Assembly (NCBI RefSeq): GCF_019834675.1
Contig: NZ_JABUBU010000014.1
Location: 1-64,000 of the forward strand
From: Rhodococcoides corynebacterioides
GTDB lineage: Bacteria > Actinomycetota > Actinomycetes > Mycobacteriales > Mycobacteriaceae
Reading direction: 5' to 3'
DNA length: 64,000 nucleotides
Shown here: positions 36,719 through 45,728 of the stretch, piece after piece
Numbering within the stretch: position 1 is the first letter of the stretch
Layout of the letters: each line of letters opens with the position of its first letter
Translations under genes and position numbers: made by a program
The notes under the pieces: model-generated
The model's database searches: none
Told to the model about the DNA's origin: nothing
What the model saw: the letters and a program-made list of their open reading frames with translations, nothing else

Positions 36719-38310
36719 GCGTCCTCCGATGTGTCGCCCGTGCGCAGCACGCCGGTGGTGCGATGGGACCGCGGCAGGCCGACGGCCACCACCACCGCGC
36801 AGACGGCGACGGCCGCCGCGGCGACGTGGGACGCCGTCTGCGCGCCGTCCATCGCGGCCCGCTTCATGGTTTCCACCAACGCATCTCGCGCGGGCACGAG
36901 CAGGCTGGGGAGATCCTGCTGCTGCAGCTGCGTGACCGACAGGACGCTCGAGTCGACGTACTCGCGGTCCCGGTCGGACAGGACGGACGACGGAATCTCG
37001 GCGACCACGGGCCGAACGGTGGCGTTGTAGTAGGACGCGGTGATCGAGCCCAGCACGGCAACGCCGAGGGTGCCCCCGAGTTCGCGAGTGGTGTCGTTGA
37101 CCGCGGAGCCGGCGCCCGCTTCGTCCATGGGCACCGCGGACATGATGGATTCCGTTGCCGGACCCTGGATCACGGCGATACCCACGGCGAGCACCACCAT
37201 GGTGGGCAGCAGCAGGCCGACGTACGACGAGTCGACGTCGACCTGCCCGGCGAGCACCATCCCGATCGAGACGAGGAGCAGGCCGGCGACCACGACGGGC
37301 ATGGTGCCGACGCGCTGCGCCACCGACGTGGCCAGCGGCGCGCTCACGGCCAGCGCGAGGGCGAACGGAATGGTGGCGACGCCGAACTCGAGGGCCGAGT
37401 AGCCCCGGACCCCTTGGAAGTACTGGGTGGTGAGGAAGACGTAGCCGAAGAGGGAGAAGTAGGCCACCGAGATCGCCAGGGCGGGCATGGCGAACGGCGG
37501 CAACCGGAACAGTCGCACGTCGAGAATCGGTGCGGCGGTGGTGAGTTGGCGTCGGACGAAGAGGACGAGCAGCACGGTGCCGAGGGCCGCGCCGCCGAGG
37601 GTGTGCGCGGTCCACCACCCGTGCGTGGGCGCCTCGATCACCGAGTACACCAGCGCCGTGATGCCCGCGAAGGACAGGACGACGCCGGGAACGTCCACCG
37701 GACCGGCCACGGGCGCACGGGATTCCGGCACCGCGACGACGATGCCCGCGACGGCGGCCAGGGCGATCGGCACGTTCAGCCAGAACACCGCGTGCCACGA
37801 GAAGTGTTCGACGACGTAGCCGCCCGACACCGGCCCGACGGCGATCGCGATGCCCGCCACCGACGCCCAGGTGCCGATCGCGACCGCACGCTGCGCCGGC
37901 TCGCGGAAGAGGTCGATGACGACCGCCAGCGTGGCGGGCAGGGCGGCGGCCGCGAAGACCCCCATCAGGGCGCGGGAGGTGATCAGCTGCGGCAGGCTGT
38001 CGGCCACCGCACCGATCACCGACGTCGCGGCCAGGCCGGTGACGCCGATGAGCAGCATGCGTCTGCGGCCGATGCGGTCGGTGAGGTTGCCGAACGCGAG
38101 CAGGAGGCCGCAGAACGTGAGGATGTAGGCGTCGACCACCCACTGCAGGCCGGTGAATCCCGCGCGCAGCTCCTCGCTGATGTCCGGCAGCGCGACGTTC
38201 ACGACGGTGTTGTCGAGCACCACCAGGAGCTCGACGAAGCAGATGACGACGAAGGCGGCGGTGCGGCGTCGCGAGGACAGGTCGGCGGCGGAGGGCACGA
38301 CGGCCGTCAC
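36715..38310 (-). CDS. DHA2-family MFS exporter (EmrB/QacA type), copy 2
   Basis: A 531-aa transporter with about 14 membrane helices. Motif A is GNLTDRIGRRRMLLIG, and motif C lies in VAGIAIAVGPVSGGYVVEHFSWHAVFWLN. The conserved VIQGPATESIMSAVPMDEAGAGSA-type block is typical of DHA2 drug or lipid exporters. The GTG start overlaps the stop of the paralogue upstream, and its stop overlaps the SDR start, so three genes are translationally coupled. It is closely similar to copy 1 along its whole length, a tandem duplication. Confidence 0.93.
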   Translation of the reverse strand: MTAVVPSAADLSSRRRTAAFVVICFVELLVVLDNTVVNVALPDISEELRAGFTGLQWVVDAYILTFCGLLLAFGNLTDRIGRRRMLLIGVTGLAATSVIGAVADSLPQLITSRALMGVFAAAALPATLAVVIDLFREPAQRAVAIGTWASVAGIAIAVGPVSGGYVVEHFSWHAVFWLNVPIALAAVAGIVVAVPESRAPVAGPVDVPGVVLSFAGITALVYSVIEAPTHGWWTAHTLGGAALGTVLLVLFVRRQLTTAAPILDVRLFRLPPFAMPALAISVAYFSLFGYVFLTTQYFQGVRGYSALEFGVATIPFALALAVSAPLATSVAQRVGTMPVVVAGLLLVSIGMVLAGQVDVDSSYVGLLLPTMVVLAVGIAVIQGPATESIMSAVPMDEAGAGSAVNDTTRELGGTLGVAVLGSITASYYNATVRPVVAEIPSSVLSDRDREYVDSSVLSVTQLQQQDLPSLLVPARDALVETMKRAAMDGAQTASHVAAAAVAVCAVVVAVGLPRSHRTTGVLRTGDTSEDA

Positions 38311-39950
38311 CGGTCGGCCTCGGTGTGGGACGGCCCGCTGTGCGACGGTCCGGTGTGCGACCGCTCGGTGCGGTCCGGTGCCTCCGGCGCCAGCATGCCG
38401 GTGGTGCGGTGGTGCGCGGGGAATCTCAGGGCGACGACGACGGCGCAGACGAACACGGCGCCCGCCGCGACGTACGCCGCGATGGACGAGCCGCGCAGGG
38501 CGGCTTCCTTCATCTCCAGGATGAGTTGTGCGCGTTGGGGTTCGAAGAGGCTGGGCAGGTCGCGGGCGCGGATCTCCGAGACGCTGAGCACGCTGGCCTG
38601 CGCGTACGTCTTCTCGGTGTCGGTCATGATCGCGCTGGGGATCGCCTCGACCAGGGGCCGGACCGTGGAGACGTAGTAGCTGGCGACCAGGGAGCCGAGC
38701 ACCGCGACCCCGAGCGTGCCGCCGATCTCGCGGGTCGTGTCGTTGACCGCGGCGCCGGCGCCCGCTTCGTCGAGGGGGAGCGAGGACATGATGGATTCCG
38801 TGGCCGGGCCCTGGATCACGGCGATGCCGACGGCCAGCAGAAGCATGGCGGGGAGGACGAGTCCGAGGTAGGAGCTGTCGATCTCCACCTGCGCGGCCAC
38901 CACCAGGCCCGCCCCGATCGACACCAGCCCGGTGACGAGGACCGGCATGGTTCCCACCTTCTGCGCGACGACCGTGGCCGTCGGCGAGCTGATCGCGAGG
39001 GCGGCGGCGAACGGCAGGGTAGCGATGCCGAAGGCCAGCGGGCTGTACTCGCGAATACCCTGGAAGTACTGGGTGATGAGGAACAGGAAGCCGAAGAGGC
39101 TGAAGAAGCCCACGGCGATCGACACCGCCGGCCAGGCGAACGGCGCGATCCGGAACAACGAGACGTCCAGCACCGGGGCCGCAACGCGTCGTTCCCGACG
39201 GACGAAGGCCCACAGCAGCGCGGCCGCGACCACCGCACCGCCGAGGGTGGCGGGGGAAGTCCACCCGAAGTTGGGGGCCTCGATGACCACGAACACCAGG
39301 AGGGTCACCCCGGCCGTGGACAGGATCACGCCGGGCACGTCGAGCTTGCCCGGGTTCGCGGCGCGCGACTCCGGCACGATCAGCGCCACGAGCACCACGG
39401 CCACCAGGGCGATGGGCACGTTCAGCCAGAAGACCGAGTGCCAGGAGAAGTGCTCGAGCAGGAAGCCCCCCGAGACCGGTCCGATCGCGACGGCCACCCC
39501 CGCGATCGACGACCAGACGCCGATGGCGAGGGCGCGCTCCTTCGGGAGCGGGAAGAGGTTGGTGATGACGGCCAGCGTCGCCGGGAGCACCATGGCGGCG
39601 AAGACGCCCATGACGGCGCGGGAGGTCAGCACGTCGCCCAGTCCGTCCGCGGTCGCCCCCACGATCGACGACGCTCCGAGGCCGGTGAGGCCGACCAGCA
39701 GGAACAGCCGGCGGCCGTACCGGTCACCCAGGTTGCCGAACGCGAGCAGCAGGCCGGAGAACGTCAGCGTGTAGGCGTCGACCACCCACTGGAGTCCCGA
39801 GATGCCGGTGGCGAGCTGGACGCCGATCGACGGCAGCGCCACGTTGATGATCGTCATGTCCAACACGATCAGCAGCTCGGCGACGCAGATGACGGCGAAG
39901 GCGGCGAGTTGGCGGCGCCGGCTCGGGGCCGTCCGGGTCACGTCGGTCAT
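38307..39950 (-). CDS. DHA2-family MFS exporter (EmrB/QacA type), copy 1
   Basis: A 547-aa 14-helix proton-coupled exporter. Motif A is GNLGDRYGRRLFLLVG, and IAGVAVAIGPVSGGFLLEHF carries motif C. ATG 39950 has GGAGG 5 nt upstream, the best ribosome binding site in this operon. The cytoplasmic C-terminus ends in a short Ser/His/Gly/Pro repeat (SHTGPSHSGPSHTE). It is the first gene of the three-gene minus-strand operon. The exported compound is unknown; antimicrobials or lipids are typical for the family. Confidence 0.93.
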   Translation of the reverse strand: MTDVTRTAPSRRRQLAAFAVICVAELLIVLDMTIINVALPSIGVQLATGISGLQWVVDAYTLTFSGLLLAFGNLGDRYGRRLFLLVGLTGLGASSIVGATADGLGDVLTSRAVMGVFAAMVLPATLAVITNLFPLPKERALAIGVWSSIAGVAVAIGPVSGGFLLEHFSWHSVFWLNVPIALVAVVLVALIVPESRAANPGKLDVPGVILSTAGVTLLVFVVIEAPNFGWTSPATLGGAVVAAALLWAFVRRERRVAAPVLDVSLFRIAPFAWPAVSIAVGFFSLFGFLFLITQYFQGIREYSPLAFGIATLPFAAALAISSPTATVVAQKVGTMPVLVTGLVSIGAGLVVAAQVEIDSSYLGLVLPAMLLLAVGIAVIQGPATESIMSSLPLDEAGAGAAVNDTTREIGGTLGVAVLGSLVASYYVSTVRPLVEAIPSAIMTDTEKTYAQASVLSVSEIRARDLPSLFEPQRAQLILEMKEAALRGSSIAAYVAAGAVFVCAVVVALRFPAHHRTTGMLAPEAPDRTERSHTGPSHSGPSHTEADR

Positions 39951-40208
39951 CGATCCTCCGGTTTCCGCGCACGGGGTCGTGCGGGGGCTCACGGTAGGGC
40001 GGGTCTCGCGGCGCGGGGCGCCATCGCGCCCGTCGCGGAGCATCTCGGGGCGAGGTCACTGCGTCGACGGGCGCGCCCCGTGACCGCGTACGACGGACTC
40101 CTTGCGAACGGTCACGAATTTCACGCGCGTCACCTCTGTTCCCCCGTGCAACGGCGGATCATCGTGCAGACTTCGATCACGGAAGCCACGGCCGCGTCGG
40201 GGGGCGGG

Positions 40209-40222
40209 TTACCGATCGGTAA
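40209..40222. promoter_or_regulatory. Perfect 14-bp palindrome, operator-like
   Basis: TTACCGATCGGTAA is a perfect inverted repeat 124 bp before the mceG start. Its form is typical of TetR-family operators. No regulator gene is visible in the window. Confidence 0.55.
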
Positions 40223-40240
40223 GGTGCGTGGTCGTTGCGG

Positions 40241-40260
40241 CCACTCGAGTGGGTTAGAGT
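40241..40260 (+). promoter_or_regulatory. mceG promoter -10 with overlapping 12-bp palindrome
   Basis: The perfect palindrome CCACTCGAGTGG (40241-40252) lies directly upstream of TAGAGT (40255-40260), a good -10 hexamer. TTGCGG at 40235-40240 is a possible but too close -35 (14-nt spacer). A repressor on the palindrome would block the promoter. Confidence 0.5.
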
Positions 40261-40345
40261 GACGCGACGCACACACACAGATGTCGGTTGAGCAGTCGGT
40301 CGGCGCACCTGCGTCGTGTGCGAGAAGCAGTGGGAGGGTCCAACA

Positions 40346-41677
40346 GTGGGTGTCGAGGTTTCGGTCGAGGGACTGACCAAGTCGTTCGGTGTTCAGAAGA
40401 TCTGGCAGGACGTCACGCTGACTCTGCCGACCGGTGAGGTGAGCGCGTTGCTCGGCCCGTCGGGCACGGGCAAGTCCGTCTTCCTCAAGTCCCTGATCGG
40501 ACTGCTGCGCCCCGAGGAGGGCCGGATCGTCGTCGACGGCACGGACATCATGGAGTGCTCCTCGAAGGAGCTCTACGAGATCCGCAAGCTGTTCGGCGTC
40601 CTCTTCCAGGACGGCGCGCTCTTCGGCTCCATGAACCTGTACGACAACACGGCCTTCCCGCTTCGTGAGCACACGAAGAAGAAGGAAGACGAGATCCGCA
40701 AGATCGTCATGGAGAAGCTCGAGCTGGTCGGTCTGACCGGCGCCGAGAACAAGCTCCCCGGCGAGATCTCCGGCGGTATGCGCAAGCGCGCGGGGCTGGC
40801 GCGCGCGCTGGTCCTCGACCCCGAGATCATCCTGGTCGACGAGCCGGACTCCGGCCTCGATCCCGTCCGCACCACCTACATCAGCCAGTTGCTGCTCAAC
40901 ATCAACGCGCAGATCGACGCCACGATGCTGATCGTCACGCACAACATCAACCTCGCGCGCACGGTGCCGGACAACATCGGCATGCTCTTCCGCAAGAACC
41001 TCGTCATGTTCGGACCACGCGAGGTGCTCCTCACCTCCGACGAGCCGGCCGTCAAGCAGTTCCTCAACGGCACGATGATCGGCCCCATCGGCATGAGCGA
41101 GGAGAAGGACGAGGCGCAGATGCGCCAGGAGCAGGCGCTGTCCGACGCCGGCCACAACCTCGGCGGCGTCGAGGACGTCGAGGGCATCATGCCGCAGATG
41201 GATCCGACGCCCGGTATGCCGCGTCGGCAGGCCGTCGACCGCCGGCGCGAGCGGGTGCGCAGCATCATGCACACGCTGCCCGAGAGCGCCCAGCAGGCCA
41301 TCCAGCAGAGCTTCGACGAGGCCGAGGCGGAGGACGGCCGCAGCCCGGCGTACGCCGGGGCGACCGAGCGCAGCGGCTACGGCAACGACGACCAGGGCTA
41401 CCAGCAGGGCGGCTACGACCAGGGTTACCAGCAGGGCGGCTACGACCAGGGTTACCAGCAGGGCGGCTACCAGCAGGACGGGTACCAGCAGGCCGGCTAC
41501 GACCAGGGACAGCAGCAGGGCGGATGGTCGTCCGACGACCGTCCGACCGAGCAGAACGAGTTCAGGCAGGGCGTCGACGGGGGCGAGCGCCGAGCCGATC
41601 AGGGTGGCTACCAGGGCTGGAACGAGCCCGAGCCGCGTGATCGGTACGATTCCCCGACCGACCGTCCCCGAGGCTGA
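40346..41677 (+). CDS. mceG: Mce-system ABC ATPase (Mkl/MceG) with a repetitive C-terminal tail
   Basis: A 443-aa ATPase energising Mce lipid import. Walker A GPSGTGKS is at residues 37-44, the signature ISGGM at 141-145, Walker B IILVDEP at 161-167 and the H-loop H199. The region MSEEKDEAQMRQEQAL to MHTLPESAQQAI matches mycobacterial Mkl. After about residue 330 there is an extra tail in which a nine-residue GYQQGGYDQ-type unit repeats about four times (351-387), not recalled in the M. tuberculosis protein. GGGAGG precedes GTG 40346. It heads the mce operon, with the permease gene 8 bp downstream. Confidence 0.95.
   Translation: MGVEVSVEGLTKSFGVQKIWQDVTLTLPTGEVSALLGPSGTGKSVFLKSLIGLLRPEEGRIVVDGTDIMECSSKELYEIRKLFGVLFQDGALFGSMNLYDNTAFPLREHTKKKEDEIRKIVMEKLELVGLTGAENKLPGEISGGMRKRAGLARALVLDPEIILVDEPDSGLDPVRTTYISQLLLNINAQIDATMLIVTHNINLARTVPDNIGMLFRKNLVMFGPREVLLTSDEPAVKQFLNGTMIGPIGMSEEKDEAQMRQEQALSDAGHNLGGVEDVEGIMPQMDPTPGMPRRQAVDRRRERVRSIMHTLPESAQQAIQQSFDEAEAEDGRSPAYAGATERSGYGNDDQGYQQGGYDQGYQQGGYDQGYQQGGYQQDGYQQAGYDQGQQQGGWSSDDRPTEQNEFRQGVDGGERRADQGGYQGWNEPEPRDRYDSPTDRPRG
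41396..41506 (+). repeat. 27-bp coding repeats in the mceG tail
   Basis: Four tandem units of 27-30 bp encode GYQQGGYDQ-like peptides. Units start at 41396, 41423, 41450 and 41480; the third carries a 3-bp insertion. The reading frame is kept throughout, so unit gain or loss would only alter tail length. Confidence 0.92.
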
Positions 41678-41685
41678 GACGACAC

Positions 41686-42480
41686 ATGGCGAAGACCTCC
41701 AACCCGATCGCACGATCGGGCACTGCCGCGCTGACCCAGGCCGGAAACATCGTCGAGCTACTCGTCGACGTGGCCAGGAACACCTTCAGGCGGCCGTTCC
41801 AGTTCCGTGAGTTCATCGAGCAGGCCTGGTTCATCGCGAGCGTGACCATTCTGCCGACGGCGTTGGTGGCCATTCCGTTCGGCGCCGTGGTGTCGCTGCA
41901 GACGGGGTCGCTGATCAAGCAGCTCGGCGCGGAGTCCTTCACCGGTGCCGCCAGCGTGCTGGCGGTGGTCCAGCAGGGCAGTCCCATCGTGGTCGCGCTG
42001 CTGATCGCGGGAGCGGCGGGGTCCGCGGTGACCGCGGACCTCGGGTCGCGCACCATCCGCGAGGAGATCGACGCCATGCGCGTGCTGGGCATCGACCCGG
42101 TGCAGCGCCTGGTGGTGCCCCGCGTGCTGGCGATGATCCTGGTCGCGTTGCTGCTCAACGGCCTGGTCTCCGTCATCGGCATCGCCGGCGGCTACTTCTT
42201 CAACGTGATCCTGCAGGACGGCACCCCGGGTGCGTACCTGGCGTCGTTCGGCACGCTGGCCCAGCTGCCCGACCTGTGGGTCGGCGAGCTCAAGGCCGTG
42301 GTGTTCGGACTGATCGCCGGGGTGATCGCGTCCTACAAGGGGCTCCATCCCAACCCCGGACCCAAGGGCGTCGGCGAGGCGGTCAACCAGACCGTCGTCA
42401 TCACCTTCCTGATCCTGTTCTTCGCGAACCTCATCATGACCCTGGTCTACCTCCAGGTCGTTCCGGCCAAGGGAGCCTGA
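41686..42480 (+). CDS. yrbEA: MlaE/YrbE-family permease, first copy (YrbEA)
   Basis: A 264-aa integral membrane permease with 5-6 helices. The MlaE block SAVTADLGSRTIREEIDAMRV contains the conserved EEIDA coupling motif. It follows mceG by 8 bp and precedes the second permease by 1 bp. Together they form the YrbEA-YrbEB channel of the Mce importer. Confidence 0.95.
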   Translation: MAKTSNPIARSGTAALTQAGNIVELLVDVARNTFRRPFQFREFIEQAWFIASVTILPTALVAIPFGAVVSLQTGSLIKQLGAESFTGAASVLAVVQQGSPIVVALLIAGAAGSAVTADLGSRTIREEIDAMRVLGIDPVQRLVVPRVLAMILVALLLNGLVSVIGIAGGYFFNVILQDGTPGAYLASFGTLAQLPDLWVGELKAVVFGLIAGVIASYKGLHPNPGPKGVGEAVNQTVVITFLILFFANLIMTLVYLQVVPAKGA

Positions 42481-42481
42481 G

Positions 42482-43342
42482 ATGACCATCGCGCGCGGTC
42501 GCGGCGACCGCACTCTCCTCAAGCTGCGCAGCGCAGCGGGCGCCCCACTGGGGATGCTCGACCGCGCCGGCGAGCAGATGTCGTTCTACGGCCGGGCCAT
42601 CGGGTGGATCCCGCGCACCGTCGTGCACTACAAGAAGGAGACACTGCGGCTGCTGGCCGAGGTCACCTTCGGCACCGGCGCGCTCGCGGTCATCGGCGGC
42701 ACCATCGGCGTCATCCTCATGATGAGCGGCTTCACCGGCGTCGTGGTCGGTCTCCAGGGCTTCGCGGCGCTCGAGCAGCTCGGATCCCAGGTGCTCACCG
42801 GATTCCTCAGCGCCTACGTCAACACCCGTGAGATCGCACCGATCGTCGCGTCCCTGGCGTTGTCCGCGACGGTCGGCTGCGGCTTCACCGCGCAGCTCGG
42901 CGCGATGCGCATCTCCGAGGAGATCGACGCGCTCGAGGTCATGGCCGTTCCGTCGGTGCCGTTCCTGGTCTCGACGCGCATGATCGCCGGCTTCATCGCC
43001 GTCATCCCGCTCTACATCGTCGGTCTGCTCTCGGCGTACCTGGCGTCCCGGCTGGTCTCGACCATCTTCAACGGGCAGTCGCCGGGCTCGTACGACCACT
43101 ACTTCTCGCTGTTCCTGCCGCCGGAGGACGTGCTCTACTCCTTCGCCAAGGTGCTGGTCTTCGCCTTCGTGCTGATCATGATCCACTGCTACTACGGCTA
43201 CACCGCCTCGGGCGGACCCGCCGGTGTGGGCGTGGCCGTGGGTCGCGCCGTCCGCGCCGCGATCGTGACCGTCGCGGTTCTCAACTTCTTCCTGAGCCTC
43301 GCCATCTGGGGCACCACGACCACGGTGAGGGTGGCCGGATGA
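42482..43342 (+). CDS. yrbEB: MlaE/YrbE-family permease, second copy (YrbEB)
   Basis: A 286-aa permease paralogous to YrbEA. The coupling motif is in GAMRISEEIDALEVMAVPSV. It has a longer cytoplasmic N-terminus and ends in a hydrophobic helix close to the stop. Its last four bases overlap the mceA start (ATGA), consistent with coupled synthesis of permease and substrate-binding proteins. Confidence 0.95.
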   Translation: MTIARGRGDRTLLKLRSAAGAPLGMLDRAGEQMSFYGRAIGWIPRTVVHYKKETLRLLAEVTFGTGALAVIGGTIGVILMMSGFTGVVVGLQGFAALEQLGSQVLTGFLSAYVNTREIAPIVASLALSATVGCGFTAQLGAMRISEEIDALEVMAVPSVPFLVSTRMIAGFIAVIPLYIVGLLSAYLASRLVSTIFNGQSPGSYDHYFSLFLPPEDVLYSFAKVLVFAFVLIMIHCYYGYTASGGPAGVGVAVGRAVRAAIVTVAVLNFFLSLAIWGTTTTVRVAG

Positions 43343-44667
43343 ATCACGCTCCGTCCGCGACCAAGCGCAGGCTGCTCGGCGTCGGGTTCCTGCTCGTCGT
43401 CGTGCTGTTCGTCGCCTGGTCCATCGCGAGTTACTCGAAGACCTTCAAGTCGGTCGTCATGGTCGACCTGGTCACCGACACCGTGGGCAACTCCCTGCCC
43501 GCCAATGCCGACGTCAAGGCACGCGGCATGATCGTCGGAGAGGTGCGCTCGGCCACGACCGAGGACGGCCGGGTGGTCTCGCAGCTCGCACTCGACCCGG
43601 ACAAGGTCGACATGATCCCGTCGAACACGACGGCCCGCCTGCTCCCGAAGACCCTGTTCGGCGAGCGGTACGTGGCGCTGCAGATTCCGGAGGGCGGCGC
43701 GAACGCCACCCCCATCGCGGCGGGCGGCACCATTCAGCAGGACACCAGCGGCAACGCCATCGAGGTCGGGCAACTGCTCGACTCCCTCCTGCCGCTGCTC
43801 GACGCGATCCCGCCGCAGGATCTGGCGAACACCCTCGGTGCGCTGTCGCAGGCGCTCGACGGGAAGGGCGAGAAGCTCGGCCTGACCATCGACCGGCTCG
43901 AGGAGATCTTCTCCGGGCTCAACACCGAGCTGCCGAACATCCAGGCGGATCTGCGCGGTATCGCGGACCTGTCGCAGACGTACTCCACCGCGGCGCCCGA
44001 TCTGGTCGACGCGCTGGACGACCTGCGCGTCACGGGCAACACCGTGGTGGAACGGCAGAGCGACGTCGAGACGCTGCTGGTGTCCGCCACGGCGTCGTCG
44101 GGATCGTTGGCCGACCTGGTGCAGACCAACGCGGAGTCCATCGTCACGGTGGCGGCCGATTCGCGCGAGGCGCTCGAGCTGCTCGCCGAGTTCTCGCCGT
44201 CGTTCGGGTGCACCTTCACCGAGTTCGTGCGCGTCGCCGACGAGGCCAAGAAGATCCTGTCCGTCGACGCCCCCTACCCGGGTGTCCGCGCGTCGATCAA
44301 CTTCGTCAACCCCAAGGGCCGGTACCTCCCCAACCAGGACGAGCCGCGCCTGTTCGACGATCGTGGGCCGTCCTGCTTCGACAACGTCACCACGCCGGGC
44401 AAGTTCTTCCCGCAGTACCCCGGCAGTGGCGTCAACGACGGGTCGTACCAGGTGCCGTCCCGTAACCCGGGCCCGGCGATCGACCCGCCGCTGCCCAACC
44501 CGTTGGACTCGCCGGTGCCGGCCTCGTACGCCGGATCGGACGTCGAGCGTGACACGTTGGCCGTCGTGTACGGCTCCGGGTCCGGACTGGCGCCGGAGCA
44601 GGTGCCGGCCTGGACCACTCTGGTGGGCGCTCCGGCGCTCCGCGGCACGGAAGTGAGTGTGCGATGA
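43339..44667 (+). CDS. mceA: Mce-family protein MceA
   Basis: A 442-aa envelope protein with one N-terminal membrane helix (about residues 10-30), an MCE/MlaD domain (about 38-115, with KARGMIVGEV) and a long helical region. In mycobacterial complexes such helical regions build a lipid tunnel. The C-terminal part holds conserved cysteines in FGCTF and PSCFDN and a Pro-rich tail. It overlaps yrbEB and mceB by 4 bp each. Confidence 0.93.
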   Translation: MNHAPSATKRRLLGVGFLLVVVLFVAWSIASYSKTFKSVVMVDLVTDTVGNSLPANADVKARGMIVGEVRSATTEDGRVVSQLALDPDKVDMIPSNTTARLLPKTLFGERYVALQIPEGGANATPIAAGGTIQQDTSGNAIEVGQLLDSLLPLLDAIPPQDLANTLGALSQALDGKGEKLGLTIDRLEEIFSGLNTELPNIQADLRGIADLSQTYSTAAPDLVDALDDLRVTGNTVVERQSDVETLLVSATASSGSLADLVQTNAESIVTVAADSREALELLAEFSPSFGCTFTEFVRVADEAKKILSVDAPYPGVRASINFVNPKGRYLPNQDEPRLFDDRGPSCFDNVTTPGKFFPQYPGSGVNDGSYQVPSRNPGPAIDPPLPNPLDSPVPASYAGSDVERDTLAVVYGSGSGLAPEQVPAWTTLVGAPALRGTEVSVR

Positions 44668-45728
44668 GGGGATTGGCTGCACCGCTGGTCAAGCTGATCG
44701 TCTTCGCGGTGGTCACCATCCTGGCGACGGCCGCGTTGGCGCTGACCATCGCCAACGGCGCGGGATCCGGCAACACCAAGTTCTCGGCGATCTTCTCCGA
44801 CGTGGCCTCGCTGAACGAGGGCGACGAGGTGCGCATCGCCGGCGTCCGGGTGGGCACGGTGGAGAAGATCGAGATCTACGAGCGTGACCGCGCCCGCGTC
44901 GATTTCGCGCTCACCCAGCGGGACTGGTTGCCCGCGAGCAGTACCGCGACCATCCGGTACCGCAACCTCATCGGCCAGCGCTACATCGCGCTCGAGGAGG
45001 GATCCGGCAACCAGGGCGAGAAGATCACGAGCGGCGCGACGATCCCGATCGAGCGCACGCGCCCCGCCGTCAACCTCACCACGCTGTTCAACGGCTTCCG
45101 TCCGCTCTTCCAGACGCTCACGGCCGACGACGTCAACAAGCTCAGCTACCAGATCATCCAGGTGTTCCAGGGCGAGTCCGGCACCATCGGAGACCTGGTG
45201 CGCGACACCGCATCCCTGACCAACACGGTCGCGGACAAGGACCGCGTGATCGGCGCCGTGATCGACAACCTCAACGGGGTGCTCGACACGGTCAACCGCC
45301 ACGACAAGGACCTCGACCAGCTGATCGTCAATACCCAGCAGCTGGTGTCAGGGCTGGCCGCGGACCGCGACACGGTGGGGTCGGCGGTCACCTCGCTGGC
45401 CGGATTGACCGACGCCACAGCGGATCTCCTCGAGCCGACGCGGCCGTCGATCCAGTCCTCCATCGCCTCGATCGACCAGTTGTCGACCAAGATCAACAAC
45501 CGCCAGGCCGACTTCGACGCGATCCTGAAGAACTTCCCGGTGAAGCTCGAGAAGCTCATTCGCGTGGCGAGCTTCGGCTCGTGGTTCCAGTTCTACCTGT
45601 GCGGCATCGACATCGTCGCCGGGCCGGGGTACGCGCCCCAGCTGAACCTCCCCACCGGTCTGCCGACCATCAACCAGCCGCTCTACACGAACTCCGCGAA
45701 ACGCTGTGCGGCAGGAGGTATTTCCTGA
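44664..45728 (+). CDS. mceB: Mce-family protein MceB
   Basis: A 354-aa Mce protein. A membrane helix near residues 7-30 is followed by the MCE domain with DEVRIAGVRVGTVEKIEI and IRYRNLIGQRYIALEEG, then a helical region. The end FYLCGIDIVAGPGYAP and KRCAAGG is typical of MceB. Its stop TGA overlaps the mceC ATG by one base. Confidence 0.94.
   Translation: MRGLAAPLVKLIVFAVVTILATAALALTIANGAGSGNTKFSAIFSDVASLNEGDEVRIAGVRVGTVEKIEIYERDRARVDFALTQRDWLPASSTATIRYRNLIGQRYIALEEGSGNQGEKITSGATIPIERTRPAVNLTTLFNGFRPLFQTLTADDVNKLSYQIIQVFQGESGTIGDLVRDTASLTNTVADKDRVIGAVIDNLNGVLDTVNRHDKDLDQLIVNTQQLVSGLAADRDTVGSAVTSLAGLTDATADLLEPTRPSIQSSIASIDQLSTKINNRQADFDAILKNFPVKLEKLIRVASFGSWFQFYLCGIDIVAGPGYAPQLNLPTGLPTINQPLYTNSAKRCAAGGIS

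Larger units (their letters stand above)
39951..40345. promoter_or_regulatory. Intergenic region between the MFS operon and the mce operon
   Basis: The 395-bp divergent gap contains no credible gene. Its right third carries two perfect palindromes and a -10-like hexamer described separately. The left part, next to the MFS start, has a TACCGT hexamer on the minus strand without a matching -35. Confidence 0.6.
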
